Shown in pieces: positions 10,500 through 19,790 of a stretch of DNA of 64,000 bases. A model generated the notes under the pieces. It saw only the letters and a list, made by a program, of their open reading frames with translations, ran no database searches and had not been told where the DNA came from. The DNA is from Chryseobacterium sp. Leaf180. GTDB taxonomy: Bacteria > Bacteroidota > Bacteroidia > Flavobacteriales > Weeksellaceae. The stretch covers positions 161,561 to 225,560 of the forward strand of contig NZ_LMPJ01000011.1 in assembly GCF_001424585.1 (NCBI RefSeq), given 5' to 3'. Made by a program: the position numbers and the translations under genes. Positions within the stretch are counted from its first letter, which is position 1. Each line of letters opens with the position of its first letter.

Positions 10500-10522
10500 A
10501 TATAAACATCTCAGTGATTAGA

Positions 10523-12076
10523 TTAGTTTCTATTCCAGAAAGGAGTAAACTGATTTTTGACAAATACATCCGCTTGAGTAACATTTGGAGTATTAGCAGT
10601 ATTCGTGTTATACTCTCTTGATGGATAAACAAGTCTCCATGGTTTGTTAGGCTGAGTAGCTGTTAAAGCCAATGGCGTAATAGGAAAACCTGTTTTAAGA
10701 TAATTAATATACGTCTCTTGTGGCTTAATAAAGTGCAATGCAACCATTCTTTGATATTGAATTGCGGCAATGTGACCATCTGATCCGTTCCAACCATAAG
10801 GTTTTGTTGACAATGAAGTAGTATAAGTCGTAGCCTGTGCCGCAGTCAAACCAAAAAACCTAAATGATGCCTGTATACCAAGATTATAATGACTCAACGC
10901 ATTCGTAAAGATTGCAGGATATAGTTCAGCAGCTTCTGCTTGTAAAAACTCAGATTCAGCAACCGATAACACCGTTCCGCTTTCATCCGAATTATCAACA
11001 AATGCTGTTTGGGTTGAATTAATTTCACGGAATTTCCATCCTAGTCTAGAGAAAGAAGCTTCTGCTGCTCCCGGCTGTTGACCTTCACCTTGTGTGATAC
11101 CTCTAAGTGTACCACCAACAGCTCTATACATTGATCCACGACGTGTATCAGTAGTACCAGTCGTTTTCGTATTGGTTCCATTTAAAAGTCCTGCAAAATG
11201 GCTCGAAATATCGATAAGTCTATACCCTTGATTTTCAGTAGCGCCATCAAATTGTAGATACTGATAATTTCTGAATAAAGGATTTTGCTGCGCTGCATTA
11301 CTGTTGTTATAACTTGGATTAATTTTTGCATCGCCATCACTTTCAGTGATAAATTGAGCTGTTTGTAAGCTTTGCAATTGCGTATTGACAAACGTTCTAA
11401 TCGTAGTATCTGTAACTTTTGACTGTCTGAGCAAGATTCTTAATTTGATTGTGTTTGCAAACTTAATCCAATTTTGCATATTCCCAGCATAGATCTCATC
11501 TTCTGTTCCAACTGGAAATGCAGGATTAGGATTACTATTGATTGTTGCAACTGCTTCGTTTATAAGAATCACTAAGTTTCTGTAAATATCTTCTCCTTTA
11601 TCATATTTCGGAGTAAGATTATTTTCTCTTTTAAATGCTTCAGAAAAAGGTGCGTCACCATAGAAATCTACGATATACTGCATGCTGTTCGCCATCATAA
11701 TTTTTGCAATTGCTGCATGATGAGGATATTGATTTGCTAATGGACTTTGGTAAATTGCTGCGAATCTCCCCATTGCAATATAATTATTGTTCCAGAAGTT
11801 GTTACCGCGTGTTAGCGCTGACGTAACTTGCAATTGATATTCTGCGCTATATGGAGAAGCAAAGAAATAAATATTACCGGCCCAGTTATTCATCCAGACA
11901 TTGGAAAGTTCAAAAACATCTCCAACTTCTACACTATAAGATGAAGTTTGAGCTGCACTAAGATAAAGGTTCGGATTAACATCTTCTACCGCAGGATCAT
12001 TTTGCGAAATGTTATCATCCAGCTTACAAGAGGCTAATGCGAATGCCGCAAATGATAAATATATGAATTTTTTCAT
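10523..12076 (-). CDS. SusD/RagB-like nutrient-binding outer-membrane lipoprotein
   Basis: Surface-exposed lipoprotein of 517 residues, the substrate-binding lid of a SusCD transporter. The N-terminus has a signal peptide with lipobox ALASC (Cys16). Helical TPR-like segments follow (for example YIVDFYGDAPFSEAF, conserved in SusD homologues, and NWIKFANTIKLRILLR). The C-terminus is the W-rich tail with RLVYPSREYNTN near residue 482. It looks like the SusD-like_2 subgroup rather than classical starch SusD. It lies 19 nt after susC in the same operon. No glycosidase, sulfatase or peptidase is adjacent, so the substrate cannot be inferred. Confidence 0.9.
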   Translation of the reverse strand: MKKFIYLSFAAFALASCKLDDNISQNDPAVEDVNPNLYLSAAQTSSYSVEVGDVFELSNVWMNNWAGNIYFFASPYSAEYQLQVTSALTRGNNFWNNNYIAMGRFAAIYQSPLANQYPHHAAIAKIMMANSMQYIVDFYGDAPFSEAFKRENNLTPKYDKGEDIYRNLVILINEAVATINSNPNPAFPVGTEDEIYAGNMQNWIKFANTIKLRILLRQSKVTDTTIRTFVNTQLQSLQTAQFITESDGDAKINPSYNNSNAAQQNPLFRNYQYLQFDGATENQGYRLIDISSHFAGLLNGTNTKTTGTTDTRRGSMYRAVGGTLRGITQGEGQQPGAAEASFSRLGWKFREINSTQTAFVDNSDESGTVLSVAESEFLQAEAAELYPAIFTNALSHYNLGIQASFRFFGLTAAQATTYTTSLSTKPYGWNGSDGHIAAIQYQRMVALHFIKPQETYINYLKTGFPITPLALTATQPNKPWRLVYPSREYNTNTANTPNVTQADVFVKNQFTPFWNRN

Positions 12077-12095
12077 TTTTAAATAATTTTTAATA

Positions 12096-15000
12096 TTAAA
12101 AAGTAACAGTTACATTACCTCCAAATGTTCTTAAGTTAGGATACTGGTTTGCATCTGCAAGTATAAATCCTGATAAGAATCCTCCTCCAGCACCAGTTTC
12201 CGGATCATCATAGTTTCGGTTTTCTTTGGCAAATCTAGTAAACGGATTTCTTGCCTGCACACCAATCGTTAATTCATTAATTTTTGAAGAACCCAATAGC
12301 TCTTTACTAAATGTGTATGATAAACCAATTTCACGTATTTTGAATGCTGTAGCATCTAAAACAAAATTTTCACCAACTGAATTGTATGATGCTCCACCAT
12401 AATACTCCGATAAAGCAAATACAGGATTATAGTTAGTATTTGTAGGAACGTTGTTATTATATGTAGTTGCATAAATAGGAACGTTTGTATTGGCTACGTA
12501 GGCTCCATTCTGCAGGTATGATGAATTTGGTATAATATACGGTCTGGTTCTGTCAAATGTTGCAGATTCCTCAAGATTTCCAGAGAATGCCAAAGAGTTC
12601 TTCGTCCCTGAGAAAAATTTATGACCTGTACGATAATCGGCAGTAGCAGCTAAAGTAAATCCTTTTACTTTTAATGTTGTAGTAAATCCTAAGATATATT
12701 TAGGAGTCGTTCTACCGAGAACCTGCAGCTGAGAATTCACCTGAGGTAATCCTGTTGTAGCATTCACAACGATTCTGCCCTGATCATCTCTTACATAAGT
12801 TGTCCCCTTTATCACTGGAAATCGTTCTCCTTCAACAGCAAAGATTCCTCCGTAAGAATATGAGCTTAAAGAGAATTCTTTTGCACCATCTGCCAATTTT
12901 GTGATCATCGAGTACGCACTTGTAAAGTTTGCCCCAATATCCCATCTTATTGCAGAGCTTTTAACAGGTACAAAATTTATATTCAATTCGACACCTTTAC
13001 CCTCCATATCACCAACATTCTTCCACTGACCATTAAGCGCTGAAGTATTAGATGTTTGCTGAAGTGTAATTAAATCATTGGTCTTGCTTTGAAATATAGC
13101 ACCATCAAAAGTAATTCTATCCTTGAAGAAACCTAAGGAAAGTCCTATTTCAGCTTTAGTAGTAAATTCAGGATTTAAACGCTGATCAGTGTAATTCAAT
13201 TGCGGATTGTAACTAAGATAGCCACTTCCAAGAAAAGGATATCCACCGGCCACATTTGCAATAGGATATAACTGATAACCACCGATTGCGGAAATCCCTC
13301 CTGTTCTTTCAACTGCTCCCGTAACCTTCATAAAATTCAGAACATTTCCACCGAAATCAAACGCTTTTGTAGGAACAAATGAAATCGATGCAGCAGGGAA
13401 GAAATATGAAAAATCATTATTTGTTATAAGAGATTTCAAGGATGAGTTCATTTCATACCGACCGGCAGCATTAAAGAACAAGTATTTCTTATAAGACAAA
13501 TCTACGTTAGCAATAAATGCATGAATATTTGAATGGAATTTTCTGTTATTTAATGAACTGGGCTGAGCTACACTGGATAAGTTAGGAATTGTGTATAGAC
13601 CCGGAATTAATAAACCTGTTCCACCAGCCTGACTATTGGTAGTTCTATAATCCTGATAATTATGACCAACAGTTACGTCTAAATTTAAATCTGTAGCAAT
13701 ATCATAATTAGCATTAAAGGTCAAATCACCATAATAATTCTGCTGATTAACATTAGACTGGAAATAACTTGACTGTATACTTGCACCACCTAATCCGCCA
13801 TCAGTAGTGAAAACATCTGTATTTACATATCCATCGTTATAGCTTCTACCTTCAACGTTAGTGTAATTCATATTCCCACGATATGTAGCCGTAATATGAT
13901 CATTAAAACGGTAACTCGCAGACCCAATTACATTGAAATAATTTCTGAGTGAACTGTCTCTTACATGTTTTTGCCTGTAATATGGACTTGTGTAGTAAAT
14001 TGTCCATGCATACCCTCTATCTGCATTATCTCTAAACTGATTAATGGGAATATCTGCTGAACTCTGTAGTACATCATGATACAACGTTGGATCTGCGGTT
14101 GAAGTTTTAGTTCTTATAAAATTGACCTGACCATCAAAAGACCATTTATCAATTTTCACACCACCTTTAATTAACGCTGAATATCTGCTTAATTTATCTC
14201 CAGCTACTACGAATTCCTTTTCAAGGCTGCCCAAGGTCATACCAAAATATCCATTGCTGTTACCTGAAGATATTGATAAAGTATTCTGGAAAATAGCCCC
14301 ATTTTGGAAAAACTCTCTAACGTTATCCCTTCCATAAGGTGCAAAAGTTGACTGAATTGCAGCACCTTCATCACCAGTCAAATTACTGTTATTTGCTTCA
14401 ACTTCTATTATCCCATCACCGTTAAAATCATATAGAGGTATACCATATGGCTGTACAGTACCTCCTAACGGACCATTAAAAGCAGGTCCCCAAGATCCAT
14501 TTTCAACATTGATCTTATTACCAAACCAACCTTGTCCATAAAGTCTTTGTCTCTTTGGTAAAAATGCTATACTTTCAATATCTACTGCAGAATTAAAGTT
14601 AATACGAATTCCTCCGCCTGCGGTACCTCTTCTTGTAGTCACTACAACTACCCCATTTAAACCCTGAGATCCATAAATTGCTGCCCCACCAGCACCTTTA
14701 ATTATATTTACAGATTCAATCGCATCAGGTGGCAATTGCGCCAAAACACTTGCACTGGAAATAACATTATCAATTACAACCAATGCTTCTGGATTTCCAG
14801 AAATCGTGGTTGGATTTCTAATTATAATACTTTGCGAGGAGTTTACACTGTTATTGGTCTGATTAATTCTCACACCTGAAGCTTTACCTGCAATTGCACT
14901 AATAGCATTAGGGTTATTTGCAACCTTTAACTGCTCATTGCTGATAATCTGCTGGGCTGTTGTAACTTCGTCTTTTACCTTTAGCCTTCCTGTTACAGGC

Positions 15001-15128
15001 TGAACAAACACAACTTCTTCAATATCAGTTGTTCTTGGAATAGTATCGTTTCTTCTCTGCTGTGCATTTGCTACCGCTAGAGAGGAAGATACAACGATCA
15101 AAAGAACACTTGCTGTTAATTTCTTCAT
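12096..15128 (-). CDS. SusC/RagA-type TonB-linked outer-membrane transporter
   Basis: TonB-dependent barrel of 1010 residues that imports a ligand captured by the adjacent SusD. After a signal peptide (cleavage near residue 22, ANAQ) comes a TonB-box-like stretch (DIEEVVFV, about 36-43). The plug follows, with the SusC signature IKGAGGAAIYGSQGLNGVVVVTT (split here for length: IKGAGGAAIYG then SQGLNGVVVV, about 143-165). The 22-strand barrel ends in TVTF. The roughly 80-residue carboxypeptidase-like N-terminal domain found in many SusC proteins is absent, so this is the short form. It heads a two-gene operon with susD, divergent from rnhB. Confidence 0.93.
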   Translation of the reverse strand: MKKLTASVLLIVVSSSLAVANAQQRRNDTIPRTTDIEEVVFVQPVTGRLKVKDEVTTAQQIISNEQLKVANNPNAISAIAGKASGVRINQTNNSVNSSQSIIIRNPTTISGNPEALVVIDNVISSASVLAQLPPDAIESVNIIKGAGGAAIYGSQGLNGVVVVTTRRGTAGGGIRINFNSAVDIESIAFLPKRQRLYGQGWFGNKINVENGSWGPAFNGPLGGTVQPYGIPLYDFNGDGIIEVEANNSNLTGDEGAAIQSTFAPYGRDNVREFFQNGAIFQNTLSISSGNSNGYFGMTLGSLEKEFVVAGDKLSRYSALIKGGVKIDKWSFDGQVNFIRTKTSTADPTLYHDVLQSSADIPINQFRDNADRGYAWTIYYTSPYYRQKHVRDSSLRNYFNVIGSASYRFNDHITATYRGNMNYTNVEGRSYNDGYVNTDVFTTDGGLGGASIQSSYFQSNVNQQNYYGDLTFNANYDIATDLNLDVTVGHNYQDYRTTNSQAGGTGLLIPGLYTIPNLSSVAQPSSLNNRKFHSNIHAFIANVDLSYKKYLFFNAAGRYEMNSSLKSLITNNDFSYFFPAASISFVPTKAFDFGGNVLNFMKVTGAVERTGGISAIGGYQLYPIANVAGGYPFLGSGYLSYNPQLNYTDQRLNPEFTTKAEIGLSLGFFKDRITFDGAIFQSKTNDLITLQQTSNTSALNGQWKNVGDMEGKGVELNINFVPVKSSAIRWDIGANFTSAYSMITKLADGAKEFSLSSYSYGGIFAVEGERFPVIKGTTYVRDDQGRIVVNATTGLPQVNSQLQVLGRTTPKYILGFTTTLKVKGFTLAATADYRTGHKFFSGTKNSLAFSGNLEESATFDRTRPYIIPNSSYLQNGAYVANTNVPIYATTYNNNVPTNTNYNPVFALSEYYGGASYNSVGENFVLDATAFKIREIGLSYTFSKELLGSSKINELTIGVQARNPFTRFAKENRNYDDPETGAGGGFLSGFILADANQYPNLRTFGGNVTVTF

Positions 15129-15158
15129 ATTTTAAATTGATTATTTTTTTACTTGTTG

Positions 15159-15190
15159 CAAATATGTAAAACTTTCTTAAAAGAAACAAA
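15159..15190 (-). promoter_or_regulatory. Probable promoter of the susCD operon
   Basis: On the minus strand: TTTG (15187-15190), a 20-nt spacer, then CATATTTG (15159-15166), which matches TAnnTTTG at 7 of 8 positions. It lies 30 nt before the susC ATG. Confidence 0.45.
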
Positions 15191-15248
15191 CGTTTTGTTA
15201 AAAATATTTAATATTGCAGTATAAAAAGTTGTCATAGGGTGTAACATT

Positions 15249-15833
15249 ATGGAATTAGCAAAAAAATGGTCCGAATTTTATGTGGAAGCAGGGTGTGATG
15301 AGGTAGGTAGAGGCTGTTTATGCGGTCCGGTGGTAGCTGCTGCAGTGGTAATTGATGACAATTTTAACCTAAATTTAGTTAACGACTCAAAAAAGTTATC
15401 ATTTAAAACCCGTTTAGCCCTTGATTCTCAGATTAAAACCTCTGCTGTAGATTTTGCTATCGTTGAATTGCCTCCTGCTTACATCGATCAGCACAATATT
15501 TTAAACGCCAGCATTCATGCAATGCATTTGGCGCTCGATCAGCTTAAAATAAAACCTGAATTAATTCTCGTAGACGGCAACCGTTTCCATCCCTATAATT
15601 TTATTCCGCATCAGTGTATTATAAAAGGTGACGGTAAACTGCTCTCCATCGCGGCGGCTTCGATTATAGCCAAAAATTACCGCGACAAACTCATGACCGA
15701 TCTTCACAACGAATTTCCGGATTATGGCTGGGATACCAATTTTGGGTATGCCACCAAAAAACATCAGGAAGCTTTAATAAAGCACGGACCGACCATCCAT
15801 CACAGAAAATCTTTCCGCCTGAAATACGATTAA
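15249..15833 (+). CDS. rnhB: Ribonuclease HII
   Basis: Endonuclease that cuts RNA in RNA:DNA hybrids and removes misincorporated ribonucleotides. The 194-residue protein has the DEVGRG active-site motif at residues 17-22, a further acidic residue in LILVDGN (about 100) and the AAASIIAKNYRD helix (about 135) with the last catalytic Asp. The C-terminus ends HHRKSFRLKY, typical of RNase HII. It is convergent with yidC across a hairpin terminator and divergent from susC. Confidence 0.96.
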   Translation: MELAKKWSEFYVEAGCDEVGRGCLCGPVVAAAVVIDDNFNLNLVNDSKKLSFKTRLALDSQIKTSAVDFAIVELPPAYIDQHNILNASIHAMHLALDQLKIKPELILVDGNRFHPYNFIPHQCIIKGDGKLLSIAAASIIAKNYRDKLMTDLHNEFPDYGWDTNFGYATKKHQEALIKHGPTIHHRKSFRLKYD

Positions 15834-15841
15834 CGAAAAAA

Positions 15842-15860
15842 GAGAAGCTTTACGCTTCTC
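15842..15860. terminator. Terminator between rnhB and yidC
   Basis: Perfect 7-bp stem GAGAAGC/GCTTCTC with a 5-nt loop, preceded by A-rich and followed by T-rich sequence. It lies between convergent genes. Confidence 0.7.
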
Positions 15861-15878
15861 CTTCTTTATATTATATAT

Positions 15879-17675
15879 CTATTTTTTCTTACTTTTCGGA
15901 TCAACGGCTTTCTGCTGCTCCTGTGCTTTCTCCATCATCTCACGCATTCTTTTCTGGAATTTAGACTCCGTTTTCGGCTTTTCTTTATTGGCCTGAATCT
16001 GCGCGTGAATTTTCTTTTCATCTAATATGACGTATTTAATAACGAGAATGATTAAAATGTTAATCGCATTCGACACGAAATAATACCACGATAATCCTGA
16101 CGCAGAAGTATTAAGAAAGAACAAAAACGTAATCGGGAAAATATACATCAGCACTTTCATATTTGGCATGCCTTCCTGCTGTGGCTGCTGAATGTTTCCT
16201 GAAGTCATCACGGTGTAAATCAGAATCACAATTGTACATGCAATCGCGAAAACACTTAAATGATCTCCTAAAAACGGAACTTTGAACGGAAGTTTAATCA
16301 AGTCATCGTATGCTGTCAAATCCTTTGCAAACCAGAATCCCTGTCCGCGAAGATCAATAAAGTTCGGAAAAAATCTGAAGAGTGCATAGAAAATCGGGAT
16401 CTGCACCAGTGCCGGAAGACATCCTGCCATTTGGTTTACGCCGGCTTTCCTGTACACTTCCATTGTTGCCTGCTGCTTTTTCATCGCATCGGCGTCTTTA
16501 AGTTTTGCATTTACCTCGTCGATTTCCGGGCGAATTACTTTCATCATTGCACTAAGCTTATGCTGCTTGTACATAATTGGTGATAAAATTAATTTTACAA
16601 TAATGGTCATCATGAAGATTACCCAGCCTGCAGAGATTCCCCAGCTTGCGATCACGCTGTATAGCCACATGAAGAAATACCGGTTCATCGCACCGATGAA
16701 AGACCAGCCTAATGGCAAGATTTCGTCAAAGTTTTTATCGTAAGATTTAAGCAAATCCAGATCAAGCGGCATAAAATACCAGGTAAAATCCTGATTCAGT
16801 TCGTTTCCTGTCATCTGCACATTTCCGTTAAAGTCCAGTTTCTTCAGATATTCGCCTTCTTCGATCGATTCCTGGTTACCCTTGCTTTGCGTAAAACCTG
16901 TTTTCGCTTCAATCACAGATGAGAAAAACTGCTGCTTCACGCCAATCCAGTTTAAGGTTTCATCCTTTTCTTCCATCGTGGTACGGCCGTCGTAATCGTA
17001 ATCTTTATAATTATTAAAAGCATACGAAAACTCAGAATGCGTCTGCTCCTGCGAACGGCCTTTTTCAAGATTTCTCACACTGTAATCCCAGGCAAAATCC
17101 GCTTTTGTATCCGAAGTTATTGCTGCAAGACCTTGTGTTCTAACTTTAAAATCAAGTGTATATTTATCCAGTAAAGTATAGATGTACTGAATTTTTGCCC
17201 CGTTAAAATCCGCCGTAAGCGTCACCGCATTTCCGGCAACTGTTGGCGCGAAAACAAGATCTTTGGTATTGATCTGCTTTCCGGTTTTATCTTTAAATCT
17301 GAAACCGTAGCTCGAATTATTTTTGGTAATCAGATACAACGGAAGATCGGCTTTGTCGGTTTTCTGGTCGTAAGCTTTGTATTTCAAAAGTTCAACCTGA
17401 GAAACCTGCCCGCCAAGACTGCTGAACTGAATTTTCATTTCGCTGTTGGCCAACTCTGCAGTCTGTATAGCGCCCGGCGTCACATTTGGGTTGATGTTTG
17501 TGGCCGCAGTTGGGGTCACAGGCTTTTTTGCCTGCTCTGTTTTCTGCTTTTCGGCGATCTGTTTATCTTCCGTCTCCTGATTTCTCTGGAAATAAAACAT
17601 GAATCCGAAAAGTACAAGACATAAAACCGCAAAACTGATGATCTGACTTTTATCAAGTCCGTTGTTCTGTTGCAT
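15879..17675 (-). CDS. yidC: Membrane protein insertase YidC
   Basis: Inserts and folds inner-membrane proteins, alone or with SecYEG. The 598-residue protein has an N-terminal membrane anchor (about 8-27), a large periplasmic beta domain (about 60-350) and the C-terminal 60KD_IMP core with five membrane segments. The core contains ISAGWVIFMMTIIVKLILSP and the positively charged QHKLSAMMKVIRPE loop. The tail is Lys-rich (ending KSKKK) and may contact the ribosome. It lies downstream of pyrG in the same direction, a pairing I recall as common in Bacteroidota, with a strong hairpin between them. Confidence 0.96.
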   Translation of the reverse strand: MQQNNGLDKSQIISFAVLCLVLFGFMFYFQRNQETEDKQIAEKQKTEQAKKPVTPTAATNINPNVTPGAIQTAELANSEMKIQFSSLGGQVSQVELLKYKAYDQKTDKADLPLYLITKNNSSYGFRFKDKTGKQINTKDLVFAPTVAGNAVTLTADFNGAKIQYIYTLLDKYTLDFKVRTQGLAAITSDTKADFAWDYSVRNLEKGRSQEQTHSEFSYAFNNYKDYDYDGRTTMEEKDETLNWIGVKQQFFSSVIEAKTGFTQSKGNQESIEEGEYLKKLDFNGNVQMTGNELNQDFTWYFMPLDLDLLKSYDKNFDEILPLGWSFIGAMNRYFFMWLYSVIASWGISAGWVIFMMTIIVKLILSPIMYKQHKLSAMMKVIRPEIDEVNAKLKDADAMKKQQATMEVYRKAGVNQMAGCLPALVQIPIFYALFRFFPNFIDLRGQGFWFAKDLTAYDDLIKLPFKVPFLGDHLSVFAIACTIVILIYTVMTSGNIQQPQQEGMPNMKVLMYIFPITFLFFLNTSASGLSWYYFVSNAINILIILVIKYVILDEKKIHAQIQANKEKPKTESKFQKRMREMMEKAQEQQKAVDPKSKKK

Positions 17676-17798
17676 TTATTTTAAATTAAAATTTTTTATA
17701 AATCTGATTCTGCGCAGCTTGCCACGCGTTTTTTAAGTCGACAAAAATACTGTTTTTTTATCAGAACTTTCTGTATTAATATCCTGCTAAATAACAGA

Positions 17799-17824
17799 CT
17801 CAGACTGAGATCGGTCAGTCTGAG
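17799..17824 (-). terminator. Hairpin between pyrG and yidC
   Basis: Perfect 10-bp stem CTCAGACTGA/TCAGTCTGAG with a 6-nt loop, extendable by ACAG/CTGT past one bulge. There is no long U-run on the minus strand, so it may be a transcript-end or processing hairpin rather than a classical terminator. Confidence 0.5.
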
Positions 17825-17853
17825 CTGTAGAATTGACGTTGAAAACGTATTTT

Positions 17854-19464
17854 TTACTTTAAAGTTTCACATGCTTTGATAAACGCATGGAAAAGTGGAT
17901 GAGGCGATGCCACCGTACTTTTGTATTCCGGGTGATACTGCACGCCCACATAAAAAGGGTGACCGGCAAGCTCAAGTGCTTCTACCAAAGAGGTTTCAGG
18001 GTTTGTACCTGTTGCCACAAAACCTTTTTCATTAAATTCCTGCAGATAATCACTGTTGAATTCATACCGGTGACGGTGTCTTTCGGTAATATTTTTGCTG
18101 CCGTAGATTTCGTGTAATTTTGAACCGGATTTCAGTGCACATTTCCACGCACCAAGACGCATTGTGCCTCCTTTATCAATAACGTTTTTCTGCTCTTCCA
18201 TGATCGAAATTACAGGATGCTCGGTCGCCGTATCAAACTCCATCGAGTTGGCTTTGGGATAACCCAAGACATTTCGGGCAAATTCAATTGTCATGATCTG
18301 CATTCCCAGACAAATTCCCAGCATCGGAATTTTATTTTCTCTGGCATACTGTGCCGTAAGAACTTTACCCTCGATTCCGCGGTCTCCAAAACCTGGCGCA
18401 ATCAAAATACCGCAAACGCCGTCGAGTGATTCGCTGATATTTTCTTGTGTTAAATCACCGCTGTAAACCCAGCGGATTTTCACTTCGGTTTCCTGATCGG
18501 CGCCTGCATGTTTGAAAGCTTCCGCAATCGAGATGTAAGAATCTTGAAGCGAAATATATTTTCCAACCAAAGCGATTTCTACTGTTCTCTTCGGATTCTG
18601 AAATTTCTTCAGGAATGTTTTCCAGTTTACAAGATCGGCTTCTTTGTCACTTTTCAGATCCAAAGCTTTTAAAACAACATCGTCAAAATTCTGCTTCTGA
18701 AGATACATCGGCACTTCATAGATTGTTGCCAGATCTTTACATTCGATCACATTATCAAGAGAAACATTGCAGAACTGTGCAAGTTTTGCGCGCTGATCTT
18801 TAGGTATTTTATGCTCGGTACGGCACACCAAAACGTCTGCCATGATACCGCTTTCCATCAGCTGACGAACAGAGTGCTGCGAAGGTTTTGTTTTTAATTC
18901 TCCACTCGACGCAAGATAAGGAAGCAGAGTAAGGTGAATCACCATAGAATTATGCTCACCGAGTTCCCATTTCAGCTGGCGCACGGTTTCGATATAAGGA
19001 AGTGATTCGATATCACCAACGGTACCACCAATTTCGGTGATGATGATATCGTAGTTCTGTTTGGATAAAATTTTAATTCTCCGCTTGATTTCATTCGTAA
19101 TGTGCGGAATCACCTGTACAGTTTTACCTAAAAAATCTCCTTTACGCTCTTTTTCGATTACGGTCTGGTAAATTTTTCCGGTGGTGACGTTATTGTTTTG
19201 CGAAGTCGGCGCATCGAGATAGCGCTCGTAGTGACCTAAATCCAAATCTGTTTCGGCGCCGTCTTCAGTCACGTAGCATTCGCCGTGCTCATAAGGATTG
19301 AGCGTACCCGGATCGATGTTGATATAAGGATCAAGTTTTTGAATAGTTACGTTGAAGCCGCGTGATTTTAGCAGAAGTCCCAGAGAGGCAGAGACAATTC
19401 CTTTTCCCAAAGATGAAGTTACACCTCCCGTCACAAAGATATACTTTGTATTCTTTTTACTCAT
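17854..19464 (-). CDS. pyrG: CTP synthase
   Basis: Makes CTP from UTP, ATP and glutamine in the last step of de novo pyrimidine synthesis. The N-terminal amidoligase domain shows the P-loop-like GGVTSSLGKGI (about 11-21). The C-terminal class I glutaminase domain has the nucleophile Cys in LGICLGMQ and the His/Glu pair in GVQYHPEYKS. The open frame extends upstream to 19542, but I set the start at the ATG at 19464 (MSKKNTKYIFVTGG). That matches known CTP synthases, gives 536 residues and places the ATG 15 nt after a TAACTTTG promoter box. Confidence 0.96.
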   Translation of the reverse strand: MSKKNTKYIFVTGGVTSSLGKGIVSASLGLLLKSRGFNVTIQKLDPYINIDPGTLNPYEHGECYVTEDGAETDLDLGHYERYLDAPTSQNNNVTTGKIYQTVIEKERKGDFLGKTVQVIPHITNEIKRRIKILSKQNYDIIITEIGGTVGDIESLPYIETVRQLKWELGEHNSMVIHLTLLPYLASSGELKTKPSQHSVRQLMESGIMADVLVCRTEHKIPKDQRAKLAQFCNVSLDNVIECKDLATIYEVPMYLQKQNFDDVVLKALDLKSDKEADLVNWKTFLKKFQNPKRTVEIALVGKYISLQDSYISIAEAFKHAGADQETEVKIRWVYSGDLTQENISESLDGVCGILIAPGFGDRGIEGKVLTAQYARENKIPMLGICLGMQIMTIEFARNVLGYPKANSMEFDTATEHPVISIMEEQKNVIDKGGTMRLGAWKCALKSGSKLHEIYGSKNITERHRHRYEFNSDYLQEFNEKGFVATGTNPETSLVEALELAGHPFYVGVQYHPEYKSTVASPHPLFHAFIKACETLK

Positions 19465-19479
19465 TAGATTAGGTTTGTG

Positions 19480-19510
19480 CAAAGTTAGGGCAAAAAGAAA
19501 AGCAAAGCAA
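19480..19510 (-). promoter_or_regulatory. Probable pyrG promoter
   Basis: On the minus strand: TTG (19508-19510), a 20-nt spacer, then TAACTTTG (19480-19487), a full match to the flavobacterial consensus. It supports starting pyrG at 19464. Confidence 0.6.
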
Positions 19511-19540
19511 CGGTTTGGGAATTTCAAATCTCCCGGAAAC

Positions 19541-19576
19541 AAAAAAGGTTTCCCGAAAATAAATCCCGGGAAACCT
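19541..19576 (-). terminator. Leftward terminator-like hairpin upstream of pyrG (possible attenuator or sRNA end)
   Basis: A 10-bp perfect stem AGGTTTCCCG/CGGGAAACCT with an 11-nt loop, followed on the minus strand by six U. No protein gene on the minus strand lies to its right: radA is on the plus strand at 19791. The hairpin would therefore end either a long pyrG leader or a small RNA from 19577-19790. The rest of 19577-19790 is AT-rich and shows no convincing gene. Confidence 0.45.
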
Positions 19577-19790
19577 CCACCTAAACCAAATTATATATAT
19601 GAAAACTACTATGTCTGTTTGGCGTTTTACCGCTTTACATACATATAGATGGCTCTTTTTTTTGAAAGTTAAATCATCACAGAATCTTTTTTTCAGATTT
19701 TTAAAACATTAACCTTTAGTGAATTTTATTATTCCCACAATAGCTACTCAAAGACTTTCAATCAGCCATAATTTTTTTTAAATTTACCGT

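Noticed and set aside
19465-19542. N-terminal extension of pyrG
   Set aside because: It is not part of the CTP synthase domain and lies over the promoter box; the ATG at 19464 is the conserved start.
19598-19714. Plus-strand 38-codon frame MKTTMSVWRFTALHTYRW...
   Set aside because: Considered as a leader peptide, but no promoter or Shine-Dalgarno-like signal was found, the adjacent hairpin faces the other strand, and radA has its own start further on.
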